64,000 nt of DNA, from the NCBI RefSeq assembly GCF_023094165.1, contig NZ_JALMDK010000001.1:744001-808000 (forward strand). Reading direction: 5' to 3'. Both the position numbers and the translations under genes were made by a program. The notes beneath the pieces were generated by a model that had not been told where the DNA came from, did no database searches, and saw nothing but the letters and a program-made list of their open reading frames with translations. Source of the DNA: Crossiella sp. S99.2. GTDB taxonomy: Bacteria; Actinomycetota; Actinomycetes; Mycobacteriales; Pseudonocardiaceae. How positions within the stretch are numbered: position 1 is the first letter of the stretch; each line of letters opens with the position of its first letter. Below are positions 54,006 to 62,119 of this stretch, piece after piece.

Positions 54006-55311
54006 TGGGGCGCAACAGCTTGTCGCTCTGCGCGACCGCGTTGTCCAGTGCCTGCTTCGCGGACTGCTTGCCCAGCATGGCGTTGGCGATCTCGTTGCGC
54101 AGGATGGTCTTCATCTGGTCGGAGAGCTGCACCGGGGTGTAGTTGACCGCGCCGGCCAGCTGCTTGGCCGCGGCCACCCGGACCCGGCCGACGTCGGTGC
54201 CGTCCTCGGCGGTGAAGAAGCCGTCGTCCAGGGTGCCCGCGGTGCTCGGGAAGACCGTGACGATCTTGGCGAAGGCGAGCTGGTTCTTGGCGTTGGTGAC
54301 GAACCGGGCGAAGGCGATCGCGGTCGGCTTGTTCTTGCTCTGCGCGGCGATGGACAGGCCCTGCAGGTACATGTTGGCCTTGCCGGTGTTGCTCATCGGC
54401 TCGGTGATGCCGATGTTGGCGTACAGGCCGGGCGCGTCGGTGCGGAACTTCTGCAGGTCGTAGGCGCTGCCGGAGGACAACGCGATCTGCTGGGCGAGGA
54501 ACTTCGCGCCCGCGCCGGTGTAGGTGGCCGAGAGCGCCTCGGGCAGCAGTGCCTTGGCGTCGTACATGGCCTTGTACAGCTCGATCAGCTGCACGCCCTT
54601 GCTGTCGTTGAAGGTGAACTTGGTGCCACCCTCGTCCATCAGCGGCACGCCGTACAGGCCGAAGTCCTCGATGCCGGGGGTCTGGCCGAGCATGGCGACC
54701 TTGCCGCCGCTGACACTGGCCAGCCGCAGCGCCTGTTCCTTCAGCTCGTCATAGGTCTTCGGCGGCTTGTTCGGGTCCAGGCCGTTCTGGCCGAACAGCT
54801 GCTTGTTGTAGAAGTACGGGCCGGTGTTGAGGTACCAGGGGAAGCTCGCGTTGCGGCGCAGCGCCGGGTCGGGCGAGGGCATCACGTACCCGGCCCAGGC
54901 GTTGGGCAGGTAGTCCTTCTTCGCCTCCGGCGCCGCGGTGTCCAGGTCGAGCAGCAGCTTCTTCTGGTACAGCGGGTAGGCCAGGTCGGGCGAGAGGTTC
55001 ATGATGTCCGGCAGCGTGCCCGCGGTGGCGTCCGCGCTCAGCTTGTCCGCGTAGCCGTCCGCGGGCTGGTCCAGCCACTCGACCTTGGTGCCGGGGTGCT
55101 GCTTCTCGAACTCGGCGATCAGGCCGGTGAAGTAGTCGCCGAACTTGCTCTTGAGGTTCCAGGTCTGGAAGCTGACCTGCCCCTTGATCTCACCGGTGAC
55201 TGCCTGGTTCCCCGGTTGCTGCCCGGACCCGCCCAGTCCGCAGCCGGACAGCGCGAGCGCCGCCGCCGTCATCGCGGCCAACACCGTTGTCGACCCTCTG
55301 GCAAGGCGCAT
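53998..55311 (-). CDS. Carbohydrate ABC transporter substrate-binding lipoprotein
   Basis: 437 residues from ATG 55311 (AAGGAG eight bases upstream). The lipoprotein signal ends ALALSGC, so Cys is lipidated. The mature protein has the type 1 solute-binding fold of sugar importers: TWNLKSKFGDYFTGLIAEFEKQHPG, NLSPDLAYPLYQKKLLLDLD, YFYNKQLF and the FARFVTNAKNQL hinge-side helix. First gene of a six-gene operon ending at 47075. The probable ligand is an N-glycan-derived oligosaccharide, from the enzymes encoded downstream. Confidence 0.93.
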   Translation of the reverse strand: MRLARGSTTVLAAMTAAALALSGCGLGGSGQQPGNQAVTGEIKGQVSFQTWNLKSKFGDYFTGLIAEFEKQHPGTKVEWLDQPADGYADKLSADATAGTLPDIMNLSPDLAYPLYQKKLLLDLDTAAPEAKKDYLPNAWAGYVMPSPDPALRRNASFPWYLNTGPYFYNKQLFGQNGLDPNKPPKTYDELKEQALRLASVSGGKVAMLGQTPGIEDFGLYGVPLMDEGGTKFTFNDSKGVQLIELYKAMYDAKALLPEALSATYTGAGAKFLAQQIALSSGSAYDLQKFRTDAPGLYANIGITEPMSNTGKANMYLQGLSIAAQSKNKPTAIAFARFVTNAKNQLAFAKIVTVFPSTAGTLDDGFFTAEDGTDVGRVRVAAAKQLAGAVNYTPVQLSDQMKTILRNEIANAMLGKQSAKQALDNAVAQSDKLLRPNG

Positions 55312-55461
55312 GACGAGAACTCCTTCGGCGGGTTTCCAGGTGGGGTGAAAATTGCGCTGTCGATCGGGCTGCGTCAACACCGGAGAGTAGCCCTGTCCAC
55401 TTTCTTGTCCAGTGCTTGACAGGCCGTGTTCACCCGCGCGACAGTGCCTGAACTAATGCGC

Positions 55462-55489
55462 TTTATCTCGGAATCGATAAACCGCTTTA
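55462..55489. promoter_or_regulatory. Candidate LacI-family operators in the divergent promoter region
   Basis: TTTATC-n8-GATAAA (55462-55481) and TAAACCGCTTTA (55478-55489) overlap by four bases. The second fits AAANCGNTTT, the CG-centred core common to LacI-family operators. They lie about 20-48 bases before the LacI GTG and 150-178 bases from the binding-protein start. Confidence 0.5.
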
Positions 55490-55509
55490 CTTCGGGAGGT
55501 GCACACCCG

Positions 55510-56544
55510 GTGGAGGCAGCCGCCAGACGGGTCACCATCAGGGACATCGCCCGAGCCGCGGGGGTCTCGGAGAGCGCGGTCTCGTTCGCGCTCAACAACC
55601 GGCCCGGCGTGTCCGAGCAGACTCGCCAGCGAATCCTGAAGGTGGCCGAGGATCTGGACTGGCGGCCGAACAGCGCGGCCCGCGCGCTGTCCGCGGCCAA
55701 GACCGACGTGGTCGGCCTGGTGTTCGCCCGGCCGGCCGCCACCCTGGGTGTCGAGCCATTCTTCCTGCAGCTGGTCTCCGGAATTCAGACCGCACTGGCC
55801 CGCAGTTCCACCGCGTTGCTCTTCCAGGTGGTCGAGGACCTTTCCGCCGAATGCGAGCTGTACCGCCGCTGGTGGGCCGAACGCCGGGTGGCCGGACTGC
55901 TCGTGGTGGACCCCCGGCTGGTCGACCCGCGCCCGGCGCTGCTGGCCAAACTCGGGGTGCCCGCGCTGGTGATAGGAGGCCCGTGCCCCGGTGGCACGCC
56001 CAGCATCTGGGTGGACGACGCGGCCGCGATGGGCGCCATCGTCGATCACCTGGTCGGCCTGGGCCACCGCCGGATCGCGCACATCGCCGGCCTGCCCAGA
56101 CTGATCCACACCGAACGCCGGGTCCGCTCCTTCCAACAGGCCATGCAACGGCACGGCCTGACCGCGGAACCCTCGCTGGCCACCGACTACAGCGTCGAAG
56201 CCGGCGCCGGGGCCACCCGCAGGCTGCTCACCGCGCCCGAGCGCCCCACCGCGGTCATCTACGACAACGACGTGATGGCGGTGGCCGGCATGAGCGAGGC
56301 CAGCAAACTCGGCGTGCGAGTGCCCGCCGAGCTGTCCATCGTCGCCTGGGACGACTCCGCGCTCTGCCGCCTGACCCACCCCCAGCTCACCGCGCTGGTC
56401 CGGGACACCGCGGCCTTCGGCGCCCGCGCCGCCCGGCGGTTGCTCGGACTGGTCGGCGGACTGCCCGCGCAGGACGTGCAGGACGAGCTGCCCAGGCTGG
56501 AGCCGAGGGGGAGCACCGCACCGCCTGTCGGGGGTAGCGGCTAG
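55510..56544 (+). CDS. LacI-family regulator of the glycan operon
   Basis: 344 residues from GTG 55510; GGAGG lies ten bases upstream. The HTH reads VTIRDIARAAGVSESAVSFALNN, followed by the minor-groove hinge helix (WRPNSAARALSAAKTDVVG, with the A-x-x-L lever). The sensor domain is of the sugar-binding type (AVIYDNDVMAVAGMSEA; LSIVAWDDSALCRL). Divergent from the six-gene ABC/glycosidase operon, it most likely represses that operon and itself until a mannosyl oligosaccharide binds. A frame extension upstream to 55426 runs through the operator region and is not used. The stop lies ten bases before the retron RNA. Confidence 0.9.
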   Translation: MEAAARRVTIRDIARAAGVSESAVSFALNNRPGVSEQTRQRILKVAEDLDWRPNSAARALSAAKTDVVGLVFARPAATLGVEPFFLQLVSGIQTALARSSTALLFQVVEDLSAECELYRRWWAERRVAGLLVVDPRLVDPRPALLAKLGVPALVIGGPCPGGTPSIWVDDAAAMGAIVDHLVGLGHRRIAHIAGLPRLIHTERRVRSFQQAMQRHGLTAEPSLATDYSVEAGAGATRRLLTAPERPTAVIYDNDVMAVAGMSEASKLGVRVPAELSIVAWDDSALCRLTHPQLTALVRDTAAFGARAARRLLGLVGGLPAQDVQDELPRLEPRGSTAPPVGGSG

Positions 56545-56554
56545 CGTCACCGGG

Positions 56555-56725
56555 GTGCGGCGGGGCGGGAGCGAGACGAGGGGTGGCCCAGTGCTCGCCC
56601 TTCCCTCCGGGGTTACCCCGGGGAGCAGTGTTTTAGCTGGTCAGTGCGCCCCGCGTGGCTCGGTACGCTCCGCGTGCAGGCCCCACGCGGCTCACGATGG
56701 CAGAGGTCGCCCCGCCCCGCCGCAC
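56555..56725 (+). ncRNA. Retron-like msr-msd RNA with a1/a2 inverted repeat
   Basis: GTGCGGCGGGGCGGG (56555-56569, a1) is perfectly complementary over 15 bases to CCCGCCCCGCCGCAC (56711-56725, a2); with one bulged A the pairing extends four more bases. The a1 arm is followed at once by AGCGAGA, the same context as the branching G of the classic retron Ec86 (AGC, G at 56571 here). Inside lie a msr-type hairpin (CCGGGG-tta-CCCCGG, 56607-56621, with TGCTC/GAGCA around it) and a long msd-type hairpin: CCGCGTGG/CCACGCGG (56651-56658, 56683-56690) with inner GTACGC/GCGTGC (56663-56677). A -10-like TAGCGT at 56542 predicts a start at about 56554. The reverse transcriptase begins 18 bases after a2. 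Placement and folds follow retron rules; the RNA and its cDNA have not been shown. Confidence 0.7.
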
Positions 56726-56742
56726 ACCCCAGGGCGCGTCCG

Positions 56743-57972
56743 ATGACCGCACCCGACCTGCTGGGCATCGCGCAGGCCGCGCTCGCCGGTGCCTGGACCC
56801 GTGCCGCCCTGGCCGCCCGGCTGGCCGAGGTCCCGCTGCACACCGCGCCCAACCCCGACCCCGAGGCCCTGGCCGCCCGCCTGCTCGACCTCAGCCCGAG
56901 CCCGTTCTTCGGCCCGCCCGAGGCCCTGGCCCGCCTGCTCGCCGAGCTGCCCCGCCAGGCCGAGCCCCCAGTCCCGCCGCGCCCACGCTGGCGCGCCGAG
57001 GTCCCGCGCTGGGAGACCCCGGCCGACCTGGCCGCAGCCCTGCGCCTGACTCCCGGCGAACTCGACTGGTTCGCCGACGCCCGCACCTGGAACCGCCGTG
57101 CCGCAACACCCCTGCGCCACTACCGGCACCACTGGCTCGGCCGCCGCCCGCTCGAAGTCCCCAAACCCCGCCTCGCCGAGATCCAGCGCAGGCTCACCCG
57201 CCTGCTGCTGAGCCGCCTGCCGGTGCACGAGGCCGCGCACGGTTTCCGCCCCGGCCGCTCCGCCGCCACCTTCGCCGCCCCGCACGCCGGGCAGCTCCTG
57301 GTCGCCCGGTTCGACCTGGCCGGGTTCTTCACCTCGATCACCGCCGCCCGGTTGCGCGCCTACTTCCGCCACCTCGGCTACCCGGGCAACCTCGCCGTCG
57401 CCCTCACCGGCCTGCTCACCACCGCCACCCCGCCCGAGGTCCTGCGCGCCGCACCCGCGGGCCCCGAGCGCCATCGGCTGGCCGTCCCGCACCTGCCGCA
57501 AGGCGCGCCTTCCTCGCCGGCCATCGCCAACGCGCTGGCCGCGCGGCTGGACCGCCGCCTGGCCGGGCTGGCCGGGCGGATCGGCGCGACCTACACCCGT
57601 TACGCCGACGACCTGGCCTTCTCCGGTGACCTGCCGGTGGACCGGCTGCGCGCCGGGGTGCGGCGGATCGCGCTGGACGAGGGGTTCCGGCTGCACCCCG
57701 GCAAGACCCGGATCGCGGCGGCGCACCAGCGGCAGCGGCTGGCGGGGCTGGTGGTCAACGTGCGGCCCGCGGTGTCCAGGACGGACTACGAGCGGCTGCG
57801 GGCGGTGCTGCACAACTGCGCCCGGACCGCGCCGGCAGCGCAGAATCACGCCGGGCACCCCGACTTCCGCGCGCACCTGCTGGGCCGGATCGGCTGGGTC
57901 GGGGCCACCCATCCGGCACGGGCGGCGCGGCTGCGCGCGATCTTCGACACCATCCACTGGGGGCAGGCGTGA
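56743..57972 (+). CDS. Retron-type reverse transcriptase
   Basis: 409 residues from ATG 56743. RT motifs in order: VPKPRLAEIQRRLTRLLL (RT1), AAHGFRPGRSAATFA (RT2), ARFDLAGFFTSITA (RT3, first catalytic Asp), LPQGAPSSPAIANALAA (RT4), YTRYADDLAFSG (RT5, catalytic YADD), GFRLHPGKTRIA (RT6) and QRLAGLVVN (RT7). Retron RTs carry NAxxH between RT2 and RT3 and VTG in RT7; here these read FAAPH and LAG, so they are degenerate but recognisable. There is no maturase (X) or endonuclease domain, which argues against a group II intron. A 120-residue helical N-terminal extension (LARLLAELPRQAEPP region) resembles that of long myxobacterial retron RTs. The stop overlaps the next gene (GTGA), so the two are translationally coupled. 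Confidence 0.87.
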   Translation: MTAPDLLGIAQAALAGAWTRAALAARLAEVPLHTAPNPDPEALAARLLDLSPSPFFGPPEALARLLAELPRQAEPPVPPRPRWRAEVPRWETPADLAAALRLTPGELDWFADARTWNRRAATPLRHYRHHWLGRRPLEVPKPRLAEIQRRLTRLLLSRLPVHEAAHGFRPGRSAATFAAPHAGQLLVARFDLAGFFTSITAARLRAYFRHLGYPGNLAVALTGLLTTATPPEVLRAAPAGPERHRLAVPHLPQGAPSSPAIANALAARLDRRLAGLAGRIGATYTRYADDLAFSGDLPVDRLRAGVRRIALDEGFRLHPGKTRIAAAHQRQRLAGLVVNVRPAVSRTDYERLRAVLHNCARTAPAAQNHAGHPDFRAHLLGRIGWVGATHPARAARLRAIFDTIHWGQA

Positions 57973-58562
57973 CCGAGACGATCACCGGCGAGAGCTACGC
58001 GGACGCGGTGCTGGGCAGGCAGAGCTGGACCGGGCGGCACTTCGTCGCCTGCGATTTCACCGATGCGGATCTGCGCGGGCTGGTCACCGCGAACTGCACC
58101 TTCACCGACTGCCTCTTCGCCGGCACCGACCTCGGCGAGTCCAAGCACACCGCGAGTGCCTTCCGCAGCTGCACCTTCCGCGGCACGGTGCTCAGTGAGT
58201 CCACAATGGACAACTGCTCGCTGGTCGGCTCCAGCTTCGAGCGCTGTCGGCTGCGGCCGTGGACCCTGCGCGAGACCGACCTCTCGCTGACCGCGCTCGG
58301 CGGCGCGGACCTGCGCAGACTGACCCTGCGCGGGATCCGGTTCCGCGAGGCCAACCTGGTCGAGGCCGACCTGCGGCACGCCGACCTGACCGGCGCGGAC
58401 CTGATGGGCGCCCGGATGCAGGGCGCCAAGCTCGGCGAGGCCGATCTGCGCGAGGCCCGGCTGGACGCGCACGCCCTGGTGCAGGCCCAGCTGCTCGGCG
58501 CGCGGGTGGACCTGGGCACCGCGGTCGCCTTCGCCGCCGCGCACGGCCTGGTCGTGGACTGA
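57969..58562 (+). CDS. mfpA: MfpA-like pentapeptide-repeat protein
   Basis: 197 residues from GTG 57969. Nearly the whole protein consists of pentapeptide repeats of the A(D/N)LXX type (TDADLRGL, GADLRRLTL, EANLVEADLRHADLTGADLMGARM in successive units), which fold into a right-handed beta-helix. From memory the sequence closely follows mycobacterial MfpA, including the ESxHxxSAFRxCTF-like segment, CRLRPWTL and the end VDLGTAVAFAAAHGL. MfpA mimics B-form DNA and binds DNA gyrase, protecting it from fluoroquinolones. It is coupled to the reverse transcriptase upstream and lies five bases before an MFS gene. A gyrase-directed role is inferred. Confidence 0.88.
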   Translation: MTETITGESYADAVLGRQSWTGRHFVACDFTDADLRGLVTANCTFTDCLFAGTDLGESKHTASAFRSCTFRGTVLSESTMDNCSLVGSSFERCRLRPWTLRETDLSLTALGGADLRRLTLRGIRFREANLVEADLRHADLTGADLMGARMQGAKLGEADLREARLDAHALVQAQLLGARVDLGTAVAFAAAHGLVVD

Positions 58563-58566
58563 CCCG

Positions 58567-59754
58567 ATGCTCAAGCCCTACCGCGAGTTACTCCGGGTCC
58601 CGCACCTGGGACCGATCCTGTTCCTGTCCGTGCTCGGCCGGGTGCACGCCACCGGCGCCTCGCTCGCGCTGACCTTCCTGGTGGTGTCCTGGACCGACTC
58701 CTACGCGTTGGCCGGACTGGTCATCGGCGCGCTCACCCTCGGCAACGGGGTGTCCGGGCCGTGGCGGGGCAGGCTGGCCGACCGCCGGTCCGCGCCCCGG
58801 CTGCTCACCACCACCTGCCTGCTCTACGCCGCGGGCATGATCGCCATGCTCTGCCTGCCCGGCTGGGCCTGGCCTGCCGCCCCGGTGCTCGCGCTGCTGA
58901 TCGGCCTGAGCACGCCGCCGGTCGGCCCGGTCGCCCGCGCCGCCTACACCCGGCTCGCCGACGGGAACACTCGCTCGGCGGTGTTCGCCGCCGAGGCCAC
59001 CCTGTTCGAGCTGGCCGTGATGAGCGGTCCGCTGCTGGCCGCGCTGACCGTCGGCCTGGCCGGGCCACGCGCGGCGGTCGGGCTGATCGCCGCACTGGCA
59101 CTGGCCAGCGTGCTCTCCTTCGCCGCCGCGCTACGCCGGGCCGGCCTCGGCGAGCCTGCGCCCAAGGCGGCCGGGACCGCGGTGACCAGTGGCTCGGTGC
59201 TGGCGGTGCCGGGGCTGACCCCGGCGCTGGTCGCGGCGATGCTGCTGATGATGGGCTTCTCCAGCGTGAACCTGGTGATCATCGCGGTGGGCCGGGAACT
59301 GGCGCTGCCCGCGGTGGCCGGCGCGCTGGTCTCGGTCTGGGCGATCGGCTCGATGATCGGCGGACTGGTCGCCGGCGGCCGCTCCGGCACACCCCGGTAC
59401 GTGCTGCGGATGGCCCTGCTCACCGCGGGGGTGGCCATCCTGGTGCCCGCGCTGCCGCCGCTGAGCACCGCCTCGCCGATGCTGATCGGCACCCTGCTCG
59501 CGATCGGCGGGCTGGCCATCTCGCCCACCGTGGCCGCGGCCAACCAGCGCATCGGCGAACTCGCCCCGGCCGACCGGGCCGCCGAGGCGTTCGGCTGGCT
59601 GGCCAGCTTCACCACCACCGGCACCGCGCTGGCCGCCCCGTTCGCCGGCTGGCTGCTGGACACCGTCGGCCCGGCCGCCGCGGCAGGCGGCGCGGCGGTG
59701 GCCGCGCTGATCGCCACCCTGTCCGCGCTGATCTCCACCCGCCGTAAGCCCTGA
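58567..59754 (+). CDS. MFS transporter, copy 1
   Basis: 395 residues with about twelve helices. MFS features include the loop 2-3 region GPWRGRLADRRSAPRLL (the G-x-x-x-D-R motif A) and a second-half repeat. The gene starts five bases after mfpA, so it belongs to the same transcript. It is closely similar to the next gene over its whole length, sharing the opening L(K/R)PYR(E/Q)LL(R/A)VPHL and the WTDSYALAGLV stretch. Drug or metabolite efflux is likely; the substrate is unknown. Confidence 0.88.
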   Translation: MLKPYRELLRVPHLGPILFLSVLGRVHATGASLALTFLVVSWTDSYALAGLVIGALTLGNGVSGPWRGRLADRRSAPRLLTTTCLLYAAGMIAMLCLPGWAWPAAPVLALLIGLSTPPVGPVARAAYTRLADGNTRSAVFAAEATLFELAVMSGPLLAALTVGLAGPRAAVGLIAALALASVLSFAAALRRAGLGEPAPKAAGTAVTSGSVLAVPGLTPALVAAMLLMMGFSSVNLVIIAVGRELALPAVAGALVSVWAIGSMIGGLVAGGRSGTPRYVLRMALLTAGVAILVPALPPLSTASPMLIGTLLAIGGLAISPTVAAANQRIGELAPADRAAEAFGWLASFTTTGTALAAPFAGWLLDTVGPAAAAGGAAVAALIATLSALISTRRKP

Positions 59755-59800
59755 GAAAAATCGAGCGCGAAATGTCGGACCCCCTGGCCACACTGGGCTG

Positions 59801-61045
59801 GTGCTCCGTCCCTACCGGCAACTGCTCGCCGTCCCCCACCTGGCCTCGTTGCTGGTCTGGTCCGTGCTCGCCCGCATGCACTACACCGGCACCTCGATCG
59901 CACTGACCTTCCTGGTGGTCGAGTGGACCGACTCCTACGCGCTGGCCGGTCTGGTGATGGGCGCGCTGACCGTGGGCAACGGGGTGTCCGGGCCGTGGCG
60001 CGGCCGGATGGCCGACCGGACCTCGGCGCCGCGGCTGATCGTGATCACCGTGCTCTGCTACGTCACCGGGCTGGCCGTGCTGGTCGTGCTGCCCGCCGCG
60101 GCCTGGTACGCCGCACCGGTCATCGCCTTCCTCGCCGGGCTGAGCATGCCGCCGGCCACCCAGGTGGTGCGCGGCGCGTTCACCAGGATCGAGGACAGCC
60201 AGGCGCGCACGGCCGCCTATGGCGCGGAGGCCACCCTGTTCGAGCTGACCTTCATGCTCGGCCCGGTGCTCACCGCCTTCGCGGTCGGCGCGCTCGGCCC
60301 GCACTGGGCACTCGGACTGATCGCGGTGGTCGCGCTCAGCGCCAACCTGGCCTTCGCCGTGGTGCTGCGGCAGGCCGGGATGGACCAGCCCGCGCCGCGG
60401 CCCGCCCTGCCCGCCGGGACCCGGCGGCGCTCGGTGCTGGTCACGCCCGGCCTCGCCCTGACGCTGGGCGCCTCGCTGTTCCTGGTGATGGCCTTCACCA
60501 TGGTCGACCTGGCCATCGTGGCGCTGGGCCGGGAACTGAACATGCCCACGGTGGCCGGTGCGCTGATCGCGGTGTGGGCGGTGGGCTCGCTGGCGGGCGG
60601 TCTGATCGCGGGCGGACTGCGCGGGCAGCCGCGGCCCGCGCTGCGCACGGCGCTGGTCGGGGTCGGCATGGCCGCGCTGATCCCGGTGCTGCCACCGGTG
60701 CTGGACCCGACCTCGCCGGTGCTGATCGGCCTGATCCTGGCCATCGGCGGCCTGGCCATCGCGCCCACCATCTCCGCGGGCAACCAGCGCATCGGCGACC
60801 TGGCCCCGGAGGGCCGCGCCGCCGAGGCGGTCGGCTGGATGGCCAGCTTCACCACCACTGGCGGCGCACTGGCCGCCCCGCTGGCCGGCTGGCTGCTGGA
60901 CCGCTTCGGCCCGGCCGCCGCGGCCGGGGGCGCCGCGGTCGTGATGGTCTTCGCCACCGCGATGATGGCCTGGTCGGTCACTGTGGTCCGGCGCACAACC
61001 CCAGCGGCTGACCAGCGCGAATCCGAGGCGTCCGACGCGGTGTGA
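59801..61045 (+). CDS. MFS transporter, copy 2 (tandem paralogue)
   Basis: 414 residues from GTG 59801. It repeats copy 1: VLRPYRQLLAVPHL, WTDSYALAGLVMGALTVGNG, GPWRGRMADRTSAPRL. The main difference is a longer C-terminal tail. A tandem duplication is the simplest explanation. No clear ribosome site is visible; CACACT lies six bases upstream, so a leaderless start is possible. The end is 47 bases before the next gene's preferred start. Confidence 0.88.
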   Translation: MLRPYRQLLAVPHLASLLVWSVLARMHYTGTSIALTFLVVEWTDSYALAGLVMGALTVGNGVSGPWRGRMADRTSAPRLIVITVLCYVTGLAVLVVLPAAAWYAAPVIAFLAGLSMPPATQVVRGAFTRIEDSQARTAAYGAEATLFELTFMLGPVLTAFAVGALGPHWALGLIAVVALSANLAFAVVLRQAGMDQPAPRPALPAGTRRRSVLVTPGLALTLGASLFLVMAFTMVDLAIVALGRELNMPTVAGALIAVWAVGSLAGGLIAGGLRGQPRPALRTALVGVGMAALIPVLPPVLDPTSPVLIGLILAIGGLAIAPTISAGNQRIGDLAPEGRAAEAVGWMASFTTTGGALAAPLAGWLLDRFGPAAAAGGAAVVMVFATAMMAWSVTVVRRTTPAADQRESEASDAV

Positions 61046-61092
61046 GCAAACATGGGATGACCTGGCCACCAACTTGTGCTGGGCTGGGCGTG

Positions 61093-62061
61093 ATGACCAC
61101 CGTCGCACCGCCCCGGACCACCGCGCCCCAGGTCAGCCCGCGCGCCAAGCTGCTCGGGCTGCTCGGCGCGGCCGGCATCGGCGTGCTGATCGTGCTGCAG
61201 TCCCGGCTCAACGGCGAACTCGGCAGGCGGATGCACGACGGCATCGGCGCCGCGCTGATCTCCTTCGGCAGCGGGCTGCTGCTGGTGCTCGCGCTGATCC
61301 TGGTGCTGCCCGGCAGCCGCCGGGCCACCCGCCGGGTCGGCCAGGCCCTGCGCACCGGTCAGTTGCGCTGGTGGCAGACCCTGGGCGGCCTGTGCGGCGC
61401 GCTGCTGGTGTTCTCCCAGGGCGTGGCGGTGGCCTCGCTCGGCGTCGCGGTGTTCACCGTGGCGGTGGTGGCCGGACAAGCGCTGAGCAGCCTGGCGGTG
61501 GACCGTGCGGGCCTGGGACCGGCCGGTCCGCAACCGCTGACCGCGACCCGGATCACCGGCGCGCTGCTCGCGGTGGCCGCAGTGCTGGTCGCGGTGTCCG
61601 AACGGCTGGGCAACCCGGGCACACTGGCGCTGGCCGTGCTGCCGCTGCTGGCCGGGATCGGCATGGCCTGGCAGCAGGCGCAGAACGGCCAGGTCAAAGA
61701 GGTCGCGGGGGCCGCGTTGCCGGCCGCGCTGGTCAACTTCCTGGCCGGCACCGCCGCGCTGCTGGTGCTCGGCCTGATCCACTTCGCCACCGCGGGCCTG
61801 CCCGCTGAACTGCCCGGCGACCCGGTGCTCTACCTCGGCGGTGTGGTCGGCGTGGCCTTCATCGCCGGGGCGGCCGCACTGGTCCGGGTCACCGGCGTGC
61901 TGCTGCTCGGCCTCGGCTCGGTGGCCGGGCAACTGCTCGGCGCGCTCGCCCTGGACCTGCTCCTCCCGGCCGCGGACACGCACCTGTCCTGGCCGACCGT
62001 CACCGGCACCCTGCTGACCCTGCTCGCGGTCGGCGTGGCCGCGCTCCCCAAGCGCGATTGA
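61093..62061 (+). CDS. DMT-superfamily membrane protein (YdcZ/DUF606 type)
   Basis: 322 residues from ATG 61093. Ten helices in two repeats of about 150 residues, each starting with a small-residue helix (LLGLLGAAGIGVLIVLQSRLNG; AGIGMAWQQAQNGQV). The paired QSRLNGEL and QQAQNGQV are typical of YdcZ-type transporters. An earlier GTG at 61042 overlaps the MFS stop but has no ribosome site at the right distance. It may share the transcript of the MFS pair. Substrate unknown. Confidence 0.8.
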   Translation: MTTVAPPRTTAPQVSPRAKLLGLLGAAGIGVLIVLQSRLNGELGRRMHDGIGAALISFGSGLLLVLALILVLPGSRRATRRVGQALRTGQLRWWQTLGGLCGALLVFSQGVAVASLGVAVFTVAVVAGQALSSLAVDRAGLGPAGPQPLTATRITGALLAVAAVLVAVSERLGNPGTLALAVLPLLAGIGMAWQQAQNGQVKEVAGAALPAALVNFLAGTAALLVLGLIHFATAGLPAELPGDPVLYLGGVVGVAFIAGAAALVRVTGVLLLGLGSVAGQLLGALALDLLLPAADTHLSWPTVTGTLLTLLAVGVAALPKRD

Positions 62062-62119
62062 GTCACAAACCGGTTACGGTGCGTTGCCGCCCGGGGTCGC
62101 GGTGTGGGACCACGGAGAC

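Noticed and set aside
56644..56742. Earlier start for the reverse transcriptase at 56644
   Set aside because: It would run through the msd hairpin and the a2 arm; the RNA explains this sequence better.
56743..57972. Group II intron or diversity-generating RT
   Set aside because: There is no X/maturase or endonuclease domain, no intron domain V, and no template/variable repeat pair nearby.
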